NCBI GenBank assembly: GCA_029747585.1
Contig: JAPEVF010000151.1
Span: 1 to 64,000, forward strand
Reading direction: 5' to 3'
Length of the DNA: 64,000 bases
DNA from: Pleurotus djamor
Taxonomy: Eukaryota > Basidiomycota > Agaricomycetes > Agaricales > Pleurotaceae
Shown here: positions 1 to 9,514 of the stretch, piece after piece
How the letters are laid out: every line of letters starts with the position of its first letter
How positions within the stretch are numbered: the first letter of the stretch is position 1
The notes under the pieces: model-generated
What the model was told of the DNA's origin: nothing
The model's database searches: none
What the model saw: only the letters and a program-made list of their open reading frames with translations
Program-made: the position numbers and the translations under genes

Positions 1-2
1 GC

Positions 3-209
3 GTACCCCGACCTCGAACGACCACCATCCCTCCCGTTTTACGCGCAATGTACGNCGAGAGCACGGACTTTTATGGGGATTGGGTAGTTTCTCTGTATGG
101 AGAGGGATTGGTCGAGAAGTTCGGTAGCCTGGAGCTCGTCGACGCCAGTTTGATACCTGTTGGCATGGTCAATCTGCTCAAAACCTCGAAGCTGAAGTGG
201 GATCAATGA
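3..209 (+). CDS. Reverse-transcriptase-like protein, C-terminal end only (paralog of 31723-34434)
   Basis: This is the last 68 codons of a gene that begins outside the window. The frame from base 3 to the TGA at 207-209 aligns residue for residue with the C-terminus of the full-length gene ending at 34434: both have a proline-rich PRxxTIPxVL stretch, then DFYxDWVVxLYG, EKFG, LVDAxLIPxGMV, and both end in KLKWDQ. One base at 55 is undetermined, inside a codon. The function is inferred only from the paralog, whose middle part has reverse-transcriptase motifs; those motifs are not visible here. This C-terminal segment is not part of the polymerase core, so its strong conservation suggests a separate conserved role. 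No promoter or start can be given. Confidence 0.85.
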   Translation, partial: VPRPRTTTIPPVLRAMYXESTDFYGDWVVSLYGEGLVEKFGSLELVDASLIPVGMVNLLKTSKLKWDQ

Positions 210-607
210 TAATTCCTTCCTGAAGTCGAGGATAGCACTTGTATTTGTACCTGGTTTGTAGTGAGGAGTTTGTTTATTAGACAGCGGCCATATCCACGAA
301 GCTTCGTTGATATATCTGATTCGAGCAGGCGTAGGTAAAGAGGATAAGTAGTACCTGCATGTGGGATAAACGTCTAATCCAGCCATCAACGACAGGAAGG
401 AAACCAACGAAACGCCTTTCATCAACATTGGTATTCCCTAGATGACAACGTGATCCATCGCAGGTGGCTTAAAAGGATGTTTGTGAGTCATCACCGCAAC
501 GAGAGGTTTGACGGATTCGGGACTCGTTTCAGTGTTGTCCAAAAAAGTAAGTAACCTGCGTCGCGTTCAGAGCGTGAAGTCAAAGTCAAACCAAATGCAG
601 GCGCATT
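210..607. other. Intergenic, no supported gene
   Basis: This stretch separates the RT-like 3' end from the outer end of the left hydrophobin repeat arm. A minus-strand open frame overlapping 39-428 runs opposite the real RT-like coding sequence and has no recognisable content. I see no gene, RNA or repeat here. Confidence 0.5.
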
Positions 608-770
608 TCAAAACTTAGGAAACAGTGTAGCGGTGGGTAAATATGTAACAGCGTAGAGCGACTGGTTTTTATTGACGACGTCACATTGGCGAATGTATCA
701 TAAAACAGAACGAACAAGGACCCCAACCATGCTATCTCTACAACCTTCTTCCTGACGGCGCGACACGCGC

Positions 771-1293
771 TCAGAGGATATCGATGGGGGTGCACCCAAT
801 AGCGATGAGTCCGTGCTTATGGGGGATATGGACATGAGTACCAGAGACCTCAAAGGGAGGCGCGAAAATGAACATACGACGTTGGTTTGCTCACAGCAGA
901 CCGTCTGGGCAGAGCAGCTGGAGCCAAGGGAGACGCAACCCAGTCCAAGTAGGACGTTAAGATCTGGGAGGACAATGCCCAAGACACCAAGAAGGCCACT
1001 GAGAAGACCGGCCTGAAGAGAGATTAGCTCATGGTACAAGGGGAAAAGAGCAAGGAGTTCCACTTACGTTATGGATGCTGTTGCAGCACTGGATGGGCCC
1101 GGTGCTGCACTGTTGGGCAGGAGCAGTCACAGTTGCAGTCGTAGTCACAGTCTGTTGAATCGTGAATGAATAGGATAGATAATTGAGGTTGGGAGATGCT
1201 TACCCTGGTGACTGGGAGAGGTCCTGTGGCGGCCGCAAAGAGGGCAAAGAACATCAACGCGACGACGAAGGCACGGGAAACTTTGGAGAACAT
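771..1293 (-). CDS. Class I hydrophobin, intact copy
   Basis: Secreted small amphipathic protein that self-assembles at air-water interfaces on hyphae and fruit bodies. Four exons (1204-1293, 1068-1151, 878-1012, 771-815) with GT..AG introns join in frame to 117 residues. An N-terminal hydrophobic signal peptide (residues 1 to about 23, VVALMFFALFAAATG core) is followed by a Thr-rich linker and the eight-cysteine hydrophobin pattern: C, then CC (QCCNS), a hydrophobic stretch, C (LGCVS), C (SSCS), CC (VCCEQ) and a final C (IGCTPIDIL). The spacing is that of class I. The start is the ATG at 1291-1293, just after a TTG that is also open. A TATA box lies about 100 bases upstream. The first intron has a normal GTAAGC donor, unlike the other copy at 4532-5054. 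The phase of all four exons agrees, which makes this a confident model. Confidence 0.95.
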
Positions 1294-1394
1294 CTTTAAC
1301 AATGTGAAGAGGTTGAGAAAGGCGAAGACTTCTTGGTAAGAGAAGAGATGGCTAGAGCTGTTTGCTGGGGTTCATAGCCAACGAACATGCTCCC

Positions 1395-1401
1395 TTTTAT
1401 A
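1395..1401 (-). promoter_or_regulatory. TATA box of left hydrophobin gene
   Basis: TATAAAA on the minus strand, about 100 bases upstream of the hydrophobin ATG. The same motif stands at the mirrored place in the right copy (4424-4430), so the core promoter was duplicated with the gene. Confidence 0.65.
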
Positions 1402-2720
1402 CGAAAAATCGATCGTTAGCGATGATTCTGAGACAAACAAGGAAGCGACGCACCATGACTATGGACAGTCAGGAAACGTGCTGGAGTCGTAGATGGTGGC
1501 CCTCATGATTGGATAACCGGACGATTTCCCATGAACACCGAACAAATCCCTAGTCGACGTCTTCCGGGAGCAGAGCCTCAGGCAGCCAATGCTCACTAAA
1601 CGTGGGCTCAGAGGCCTGCGCGACTACCACAGCAGTGAATTGACTTCTTGAAAAGTACAGATGAGTGTAGGGGAGCAGAGACACGGGAACACAATCGAAG
1701 AATGAATGGACGGGCGTACGTACACTGTACAGGCGTACTCGATGTCTGGCGCGTGTCCATACCTTACGATGACGGATGTGGCTTAGCGGAGCAGCTTCGA
1801 GCTTGACAGGTCCAGTAATCCATCTAACGCCTAACATAGGCGACCCGGACTTAATGAAAAACAACAGGTAGAAATCAAAGGGACGCAGCAGTGTGTAGCG
1901 AGTGGTTCACATACCTGCCAATCAAGAAGCACAATGGCGGAACATCGCTCATCGGATTTGGAGGTGCTTGTGTTCCGTAAACGAGGCCTATTGGAGTGGA
2001 GTACATTCGGCAGCTTTGATTGGATGGGATGGGTGGGTGTGTAGTTGACCTTGTAATTCTTGCTCAATCAAAAGGTTTGCGGGGGAAAGTCCTGATTGGA
2101 CGGCGTTCCTTTGGCGAATCTACGGAGACAAGCCAGGCAATGTCGCGTAGAGGAATTGAGAAGAGAAATAGCGGAGTACATCTGCTGTGGATTGTGATCT
2201 CAGATTGTCCTCAGATATAATTAAAAAAGTCGAGACATGGAGTGCGGTAGGATGTATATCGGCCTTCCAGCTCGGGCGCTGGGATCAAATGACCATGGTT
2301 CTCGGTGGCCAAGTGAGATCGATCATCGACACGGTGGTCCGACAGTAAGAACTGTACAGAGGAAAGTGAGAAGCTCAGTCTAAGTAGCGAAGAAAAAAGG
2401 AATGAGCTGGAGACTTGCCTTGACTTGAGATTGCTGAACGCGTTTGCTCTAAGTCAGCGTGGTTGTTGTTCTTCAAGCTTCAAGCTTCATTCTCCATCCG
2501 CACGTCACGGCGACACTGACATGCCCAAGTAAAAGAACGCGGAGTTCAATGATGCCGCAAGGGATTTACGGCTGATGTGAATAAGACATTCGACGATAGA
2601 CAAGTAAATATCTCCAGGGCCCAATGATCCTGATGACAGACAGAAAACAGACCACCCCCGAGTGTTTCATGGAATTTCCAACGAAGATGAGCTTGTGAAC
2701 CCAACCGAAGCTCACAAGGC

Positions 2721-3339
2721 CGTCCGAAGGAAGACATGGAAAGAAGCTGACAAAAATCTCCGAGTTGGCCTCGAAGACCTTTTTGTGCGACCCCAGCAAA
2801 TTGGGGGTAGTCGATTGACTGAGCCACGACGTTCAGTTCCAACTCACCAATGATAAAATGTAATCGAACTGATCGTGGGAAGGATCATTCGCACAGTCAG
2901 AATCTGACGCCGCGCACATGGCTCTCTTTGGTTGCTGCAACTCTACCAAAGCCTCGAGAACGCGTCTTCCTCGCTGATTCTGGTGTCTCATCCTGGTTAT
3001 AATCTGCCTCACTGGTTGCCATGGACTTTCAAATTCTATCTACGGCCCGAGCTCGCTCAACCCAGGCAATTGAGCTTGAGTGCCGTCCAGTGTACTGGAC
3101 GTTCGCGTAGAGTCTGGCCGAATGGATCTGTACCCTGACTTCCAGTGCTTGGATCCGCCTCGAAAAAGAGCCTTAGCCACCTCACGCGCCTCCCTGAATG
3201 GAGGACTAGTCACCAGACGAGCACAAAGACGGTATGATGAAGGGTGTGAGTGTGTGTGCAGACTCTCGCTGACGGAAGCACGGGCTCGTGCGCCGTGTCA
3301 ACGCAGGGTTGGTAACATCCCTCGCAATTTTCCTCGTCA
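2721..3339. other. Spacer between the inverted arms
   Basis: Central part of the inverted duplication, where I can no longer pair the two sides with confidence. It has short open frames on both strands but no frame with recognisable protein content. A frame running into the right arm (about 3298-3436) reads as a hydrophobic segment (VTSLAIFLVMTFGWVLKLNL) and could be a worn piece of a membrane-protein gene. I could not assign it. Confidence 0.4.
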
Positions 3340-4423
3340 TGACCTTCGGCTGGGTTCTCAAGCTCAACTTGGTGTCAATCTTATTTACTGCGAGGGAATT
3401 CGACGAAGCACTCGGTTGTGCCCCGTTGTTCGCCTAATTTCATTTATCACTGGAGATATTTCCTTTTCTATCGTCGAATCTGCGCGTCGTATTCTCATCA
3501 GCCGTAAATCCCTTGCGGTATCATCGATCTACGCTTTCTGCTGCTTTGAAATGTCAGCAGTGTCGCGGCTCACCGTGATATGAGGATGGAGAATGAAGGA
3601 AAACAACCACGCTCAGGCTGACTTCGAGCCTTAAGCTTCGTCCCATTGTGTTCAAGACCAAGGTAAGTCTCCGACTCATTTCATTTTTTCCCTTCCCGTC
3701 AGAACTCACTTTTCTCTGTTCAGTACTTACGTCACCGCATTCTTTGACAACCGAACGCCGTCCAATCAACGCCCTCTTCCCCGCAAACCTCTCGATCGAG
3801 CAAGAATTAAGTGCATGCTTGAGCCCTCGTCCAATCAAAACCGCCGAATGTACTCCACTCCAATAGGCCTCGTTTACGGAACACAAGCACCTCCAAATCC
3901 GATGAGCGATGTTCCGCCATTGTGCTTCTTGATTGGCAGGTATGTGAACCACTCGCTACACACTGCTGCGTCCCTTTGATTTCTACCTGTTGTTTTTCAT
4001 TAAGTCCGGGTCGCCTATGTTAGGCGTTAGATGGATTACTGGACCTGTCAAGTTCGAAGCTGCTCCGCTAAGCCACATCCGTCATCGTAAGGTATGGACA
4101 CGCGCCAGACATCGAGTACGCCTGTACAGTGTACGTACGCCCGTCCATTCATTCTTCGATTGTGTTCCCGCGTCTCTGCTCCCCTACACTCATCTGTACT
4201 TTTCAGGAAATCAATTCACTGCTGTGGCCGTCGCGCAGGCCTCTGAGCCCACGTTTAGTGAACATTTGCTGCCTTAGGCTTCGGTGTTCATGGGAAATCG
4301 TCCGGTTATCCAATCATGAGGGCCACCATCTACGACTCCAGCACGTTTCCTGACTGTCCATAGTCATGGTGCGTCGCTTCCTTGTTTGTCTCAGAATCAT
4401 CGCTAACGGTCGATTTTTTTTCG

Positions 4424-4430
4424 TATAAAA
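4424..4430 (+). promoter_or_regulatory. TATA box of right hydrophobin copy
   Basis: TATAAAA about 100 bases upstream of the ATG at 4532, preceded by a T run. It is the mirror image of the element at 1395-1401. Confidence 0.65.
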
Positions 4431-4531
4431 GGGAGCATGTTCGTTGGCTATGAACCCCAGCAAACAGCTCTAGCCATCTCTTCTCTTACCAAGAAGTCTT
4501 CGCCTTTCTCAACCTCTTCACATTGTTAAAG

Positions 4532-5054
4532 ATGCTCTCCAAAGTTTCCCGTGCCTTCGTCGTCGCGTTGATGTTCTTTGCCCTCTTTGCGGCCGCCACA
4601 GGACCTCTCCCAGTCACCAGGATAAGCATCTCCCAACCTCAATTATCTATCCTATTCATTCACGATTCAACAGACTGTGACTACGACTGCAACTGTGACT
4701 GCTCCTGCCCAACAGTGCAGCACCGGGCCCATCCAGTGCTGCAACAGCATCCATAACGTAAGTGGAACTCCTTGCTCTTTTCCCCTTGTACCATGGGCTA
4801 ATCTCTCTTCAGGCCGGTCTTCTCAGTGGCCTTCTTGGTGTCTTGGGCATTGTCCTCCCAGATCTTAACGTCCTACTTGGACTGGGTTGCGTCTCCCTTG
4901 GCTCCAGCTGCTCTGCCCAGACGGTCTGCTGTGAGCAAACCAACGTCGTATGTTCATTTTCGCGCCTCCCTTTGAGGTTTCTGGTACTCATGTCCATGTC
5001 CCCCATAAGCACGGACTCATCGCTATTGGGTGCACCCCCATCGATATCCTCTGA
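4532..5054 (+). pseudogene. Class I hydrophobin copy with lost splice donor
   Basis: Near-identical inverted copy of the hydrophobin at 771-1293, with the same four-exon layout (exon 1 4532-4621, TGA at 5052-5054), signal peptide and eight cysteines in the potential exons. The first base of intron 1 (4622) is A where the other copy has G, so the donor reads ATAAGC instead of GTAAGC. No nearby replacement GT is apparent. If the intron is retained, the frame runs through it out of phase and stops at 4754-4756, before the hydrophobin core, leaving only the signal peptide and a short unrelated tail. The other introns keep normal ends. The copy is therefore probably non-functional, or expressed only if an AT-AG intron is tolerated. 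A consensus error at this base is the simple alternative. Confidence 0.8.
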
Positions 5055-5354
5055 GCGCGTGTCGCGCCGTCAGGAAGAAGGTTGTAGAGATAGCATGGTT
5101 GGGGTCCTTGTTCGTTCTGTTTTATGATACATTCGCCAGTGTGACGTCGTCAATAAAAACCAGTCGCTCTACGCTGTTACATATTTACTCACCGCTACAC
5201 CGTTTACTGAGTCTGAGTTGCTTCCGTGCGTGGTGCCTGGTTCGTAGCATTCGACCCTGACAACGGAAGCAAATTCTAGAGATGCCTTTATCGCTCGATA
5301 AGGCCTAAGATCTAGAGTAAGATTTGAGAGCCAGCTTTTCCGTCTTCTTCCAAA

Positions 5355-5576
5355 ATGTCTTCGCTCTTCGACATCGTCCAGGAAGTAGCCATGTATCATG
5401 AGCAACACTCGATGAGAGCGAGCCCCGAGGTTACCTTCGATGTCGACGGGCTGACCAATTTTGCTGCCGAGTCTGTGAATCATAGGCTTCCTACAGGTGT
5501 CATCAGTATTTCCGAGGGCGGTTTCAACCGCACCTTTGTCATCACTCTGCGCGACGTTAAGCAGCCGGTTTTCTGA
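5355..5576 (+). pseudogene. Fragment of a fungal aminoglycoside-phosphotransferase-like kinase (N-terminal part)
   Basis: An ATG-initiated frame of 73 residues. Its end (LPTGVISISEGGFNRTFVIT) resembles the start of the small lobe of fungal APH/choline-kinase-like proteins, where a conserved GGFN(R/K)xF glycine-rich stretch is followed by a strand with DG and an AR(I/V) ATP-site segment. Here the frame ends in TGA directly after this stretch, and no frame downstream continues with the ATP-binding lysine region or the catalytic HGDL/DxE motifs. The piece is about one fifth of a usual family member. It sits just outside the right arm of the hydrophobin duplication. I infer a truncated relic. A spliced exon of a very different gene is possible but not supported. 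Confidence 0.5.
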
Positions 5577-6193
5577 ATCTCCTAGCCCGTGACGGTACTT
5601 TGGCTACTATCGAGCACCAGCGATCCTGCGGGATTCCTGACGGGCGGGGGTGTGCGCGTGCCCCGTTGAGTTCGATTGTAAAGGCCTATACGTTATATGG
5701 CGGTGCCGGATAAGGAAGTGAGTGAAGCGACAATGGGCTTGGACTCCCTGCAGTCCACGCGCGGCGTTGTGAAGGATGTGAGGATACAGGCTGAGGGTCA
5801 CGAGGATGCCATGCCTTTCTTCTAAGGGTACAAGGAGTAGGCGTTGGCGAAGCCCAGTCGGCGAAGAAAGGGCGGAGATTCTGAATCATTGGCTGTGGGA
5901 TGATATGGACGAGGAGGCGTTTACATAAACCAATACAGATGACGACGAGGAACCAATGGATAATCCCCGTCGTGAACATGAGTTGTGGCTTTGTTCTCGA
6001 TATGCCGCATGTAGAAAAAGGAGGGCACCGTCTTGTTGATACTAGGTGGTTTGAGTTTTGAAGACGAGCGATCATTGGGCCCCAAAGCATTCACAGGGAT
6101 TGCTACGCATGGTAGAAACTTGGGCGATCAAAATTTCGACAATAAGATCAGAGGAGAGTCGTACTGTAAGCTATGCGAGGGAATATTCGGTAC
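5577..6193. other. Intergenic, no supported gene
   Basis: Between the APH-like fragment and the 3' end of the kinase gene. A 134-codon open frame on the minus strand (5686-6090) is proline-rich and without recognisable motifs; I regard it as chance. Nothing else seen. Confidence 0.4.
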
Positions 6194-7504
6194 CTAGGGG
6201 GGCGTAGGTAGTGGAGGGACGTGTTTGAGAATGTAGGATATTCGTCTGATCCAGTGAACAATGGTACGGAACAATCCAACAAGATAGAATTCATCAAACC
6301 TGATAACGCGGGAACGTAGCTTAGCCGAACTGAGGTTCTTGTATATCTTGTCGTAGCGCTCGACAACCTCGCCCATTGTAGGTCGTTTAGATGGATCTGG
6401 GTGGGTCATGTCCTCAACGAGAGGTCTCATGAACTCAAATCCATGTTTCTTATGGCCAAACTCAGACCCCTACCGTAAGGTAAACCTTACGATTGGCGTA
6501 AAAACAAGAAAGGTCCACTCACCTCTGTAAAACGTTCCCGAATCAGGTTGCCAATAGTGTAGACGTCTGTAGGGAATGGATCGCACTCGTCCCTGGTCTC
6601 AAACTCGGGGACCGTCTTGTCTCCACCAATGATGATGTCTTCAAGCGGCGGTCGTTCTTCCGGACGATATTTACGAGAAATACCGAAGTCTGCAAGATAG
6701 TACCGAACGGGTCTGGATGTACGAGTAGTAGCTTTCGAGGGTCCACTCATGTCCAGCTTGCGTGACGGCTGAAATGGGTGATACCGTTCAGGGTACAGAT
6801 GCCTCGCATCCATAAGGATGTTAAAATGTGTCACATCCCGGTGTGCGACGTGATTTGCGTGCATAAAGTGCAAGCCCTAGAAGTCATTGTCAAAGAGGTG
6901 TGCAGTAAGAGAGACGCCGATGTTTACCTCAAAAATTTGACGAAAAAACTCGACGGCTTCACCAATGGTATCGAAGGGGGGGTTCGTCATACTCTTTCAG
7001 GAGGGGCATTACCAAGATGATAGCGTCCTCATCACCGGGAACATGAAGAACGTCGTATATTGGTACACAGTGGTTGTGAGGGTCCTCGCGAAGAGGTGGA
7101 GTCCAGAAGAACTGGCCGATTTCAGCCTCGTATGGATGCAAACGCTTGCTGGTGCGCTTCAAGACGAGGAGCTCTCCATCTGTTGCACGCTGAGCATCCA
7201 CTATCATGGCATACTGAGAGGTTTAGGAATGATTCCAGTTCAGAAAAGGGCAGCTTACATGGCTTCCCAGTCCGTCTGAGCAGTTGTAGTATTGCTTATT
7301 TGTTCCCTCCCAGGAGGGTTTCCAATCAGGGTGATACCTGGGACGAAGTTGGTAACCGTGCTGGGCCAACCAATGGAAATTATCACGCCAAAAACTCTCC
7401 AGCTGGCTAATCCGTCCATACAGTCCCCCAGTCTGTCTTCTTCGTGACTGTGTTTTTGCTGTCCGTGTCGTGGGCTCTAGCGTTTCAGAACCTGAATCAC
7501 CCAT
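6194..7504 (-). CDS. Basidiomycete-type protein kinase, one-base excess in exon 2
   Basis: Four exons on the minus strand: 7259-7504, 6928-7213, 6523-6876, 6194-6469. Exons 1, 3 and 4 are whole numbers of codons, while exon 2 has one base too many, which lies in a run of seven G (6976-6982, C on the coding strand). With that base ignored the product is 386 residues. The N-terminus has a FWRDNFHWLAQHGYQLRPRY block, then the small lobe, a hinge (ILVMPLL), the catalytic loop HRDVTHFNILMD, and DFG (YYLADFGISRKY). A late PSKRP motif is typical of the C-lobe end. The C-terminus ends in a hydrophobic stretch before PLPTPP. The protein would phosphorylate Ser/Thr; the substrate is unknown. Either the run is a sequencing error or the gene is freshly inactivated. 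A second, clearly dead copy is at 26280-26612. Confidence 0.8.
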
Positions 7505-7996
7505 TCTGCGTGATGGATCGAAGCCAAGATTGAGGCGCTAGAGCCTAGAGGCCATTGGCATCAACTCGGTCACGCATGTGCCACGTGCACTGGAGAGCGT
7601 ATTTGGAAGTAGGTTCAGGGGCAGGTCGCGAGTCATTCAACTCATCAGCAACGCATCAGGGCACGTTGCTCATCATCTACACGATGCCAATTGAGACGCG
7701 GGTAACGAACGCAACTGCGAGCGTAATGAACATGCTGAACCTCGATGCTTCATTCAACATCACGAACACAAACACGAACACAAACCCATCAATCAATCCG
7801 GACAACACGACAACACGCGATCCCCCAAGAGCAAGTACACCATCAGATTCAATCAAAAGCATGGATAGTGCGTACAAAAAGAGTATGCTTATCAGTCCAT
7901 CCGTCAATATGCCTACTGATATTTTCTGGAGCGGACGAAGCGCGAGACCGGCTGAAAAGTCGATGGCCTCGGGTACAACTCAGTGCTGAGGACGTC
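7505..7996. other. Region upstream of kinase, no supported gene
   Basis: Divergent spacer between the kinase start and the small gene beginning near 7997. Open frames here contain a simple Asn/Thr-rich stretch (about 7745-7800, AACAC-type repeats), which looks like low-complexity DNA. The 5' end of the next gene may extend into this region. Confidence 0.35.
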
Positions 7997-8598
7997 ATGA
8001 AATGCGTAGACATCAAGCTCAGTCAGACAAATCACCAGCTCGATCTACTTGAGAAACTCAAGTGTGAAGATGCCGAGTTCAACGCCCTTGAAGACACATA
8101 CACTCGGTGAGCAATCTACGCCAGTCTGGCCACAATATTTGACCGCGGAAGCGCGCAGGCTTAGGGATATGCAAAATAAACTTCGCACGCAGGAAGTAGG
8201 CTGGAACCCGATGAGTGCGATGAAATATCTATATGAGGTCGTCCAACTCAAAGCCGCTGCAAAACAATTGTATGAGCGTTCGGTGGTATGTTTTCAGTTC
8301 TAGTTGCTTCCTAGGGAGTTTTGGGAGTAATGAAGAATTTTAGACCGCGTCTGAGGCAGCTAAAAAGAAAAAGAGGACAATGGCCCGTCTGCGTCGAAGA
8401 CAACGAGAAATGAAAGCATCTACACAGGAGGATTCAGAATGGAATATTGTGTTCAAGGCAATCAGGGATAGCGACGACGAAGGCGAAGAAGAAGAAGAAG
8501 AAGAAGAACCTACTCCCTCCAACCAGCCACAAGATACCACTGAACCCGGACCCTCCGGGTTGCAAACCGAAACTCCCCAGTCAGTGGAGGCCTCCTGA
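7997..8598 (+). CDS. Unrecognised small basic/acidic protein
   Basis: Tentative gene. A helical frame from the ATG at 7997 (MKCVDIKLSQTNHQLDLLEK) can be joined to a second helical block (WPQYLTAEARRLRDMQNKLR) in another frame, either by a 61-base intron with a weak GTGAAG donor or by assuming a one-base lesion near 8100. A better intron, 8286-8343 (GTATGT...TTTTAG), joins that block in phase to the last exon 8344-8598, which is Lys/Arg-rich (KKKKRTMARLRRRQR) and then acidic with eight GAA codons. The charge pattern suggests a nuclear or nucleic-acid-related protein, but no domain is recognised. The start is uncertain. Confidence 0.4.
8485..8508 (+). repeat. (GAA)8 microsatellite inside coding sequence
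   Basis: Eight uninterrupted GAA triplets encode a Glu run in the last exon of the small gene at 7997-8598. Because the unit is a triplet, length changes would keep the frame. Confidence 0.9.
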
Positions 8599-8814
8599 GC
8601 ATCAGGAGTTCCCTTCCCGAAGTTATTTCGCGTCTGGAGACATCAATAACTCACATACAGAGTCCTAGGTCCCACTATCAATGTAATATACATGTAGAAT
8701 TGAAGCTGTCAGCTCTCACTTGAATCACGCTCTCATTAAAGTCAGTACACGAAGTCAGTACATCGAAACGATGTAGGGAGCGTGGTGATAGGGGTGTTAC
8801 ACCCGCTCCTCATC

Positions 8815-9193
8815 CACGGCATCGAGCATAACTGTTCTCTCGCTCACGACGATGTCCTCAGTGACGAGTAGTACCCGTCAACAACGCCTGATGCATGCTT
8901 ACTCAGAGAGCTCATCGGAGACTCATTGGATAACGAGGGTCTTGACATCAATGATATCGCGCATGCTCGCGTTCGGCGTGAAGAATCGCCCGAATATAGA
9001 TCCTGTGGCTTCGCATTCGATGCGCTCCACGCTGAGATACATAGCAAGGGGTGAGATGGCTCTGGTCCTTGACATTCTGGGTGATGAGAAGGAGGCTTCT
9101 TTGGGCACTGTTGGCACCGTCTTCAAAGACGAAAGACTTCCAGATAATTGGACTCCGAAGCATCTACAAGGCCTCCTCCAAACTGCAATATAA
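8815..9193 (+). pseudogene. Relic of a heme-thiolate peroxidase (Peroxidase_2 / chloroperoxidase-UPO family)
   Basis: Two adjoining frames read as the C-terminal half of this family. The first has HGIEHNCSLAHDD, like the family's acid-base EHD site and the 'EHDASLSRAD' stretch, then LDINDIAHARVRREES, like the helix with LTLEDLARARLRRE, and FDALHAEI. The second continues as IARGEMALVLDILGD and then FKDERLPDNWTP, matching the ARGEAAL and F.EERLPDGW signatures near the family C-terminus. The frame has a TAG stop (about 8868) and a shift near 9045, and the family's EHD aspartate is replaced by N. The axial-cysteine PCP motif should lie upstream and was not found. It is a decayed fragment that can no longer make a working enzyme. 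Confidence 0.7.
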
Positions 9194-9514
9194 CAGCTCG
9201 AAGGATCAAAATTGACAAGCCTCACGATGTCACTGCGAGGGTACTTTGTAGCCGATCAAAAACAAAAGAGTATCACGATGCCTGTTTTATGGTGATCCAA
9301 GTAAGATCACAGACGCTGATACAAGAAGGTTGGCCGCAAGCTCGCAAGGACTACGAAGTTTACTAGGTATTCAGGGATACTCCTGTCTCCTGTTGGGAGC
9401 ACATCCGACAAAAATTCGACAGTAGAGAAGTAAGGTCAAAGAAAGAGAAGGACATACATGAAGAAAACAAGTAGCAGAGCAGAGCAAATCAATCAAGTCA
9501 TCCAACTTCAAACC
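9194..9514. other. Intergenic, 3' side of P450
   Basis: Spacer between the peroxidase relic and the stop codon of the P450 gene. It probably includes the P450 3' untranslated region. No other feature seen. Confidence 0.4.

Larger units (their letters stand above)
608..2720 (-). repeat. Left arm of large inverted duplication
   Basis: This arm is the reverse complement of 3340-5212. The outer part (608-2011) pairs with 3843-5212 and is nearly identical, covering a hydrophobin gene, its promoter and upstream DNA; this copy carries about 33 extra bases near 1550-1590 that the other lacks. The inner part (2012-2720) still pairs with 3340-3842, but with many substitutions and an insertion around 2150-2340. 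Matched landmarks include a block containing TTGGACGGCGTTC at about 2096-2108 and a block with GGGATTTACGGCTGATG at about 2563-2579. The outer boundary is the point where similarity stops near 608 and 5212. No terminal repeats or target-site duplication were seen, so a segmental inverted duplication fits better than a transposon. Confidence 0.85.
3340..5212 (+). repeat. Right arm of large inverted duplication
   Basis: Reverse-complement partner of 608-2720. From 3843 to 5212 it is nearly identical to 608-2011; from 3340 to 3842 it is a diverged partner of 2012-2720. The break in identity near 3843 is sharp compared with the near-uniform similarity outside it, as expected if the outer segment was recently homogenised or duplicated again. 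The arm contains the damaged hydrophobin copy. Confidence 0.85.

Noticed and set aside
39..428. 129-codon minus-strand frame at the window start
   Set aside because: Runs opposite the RT-like C-terminus, which is the clear coding frame.
3080..3583. 167-codon plus-strand frame in the hydrophobin spacer
   Set aside because: Basic, Arg-rich reading without motif; the paired left side of the inverted repeat does not keep this frame.
8103..8120. 18-base GTGAGC...CCAG 'intron'
   Set aside because: Too short for splicing and it does not change the frame; a 61-base intron or a lesion explains the region better.
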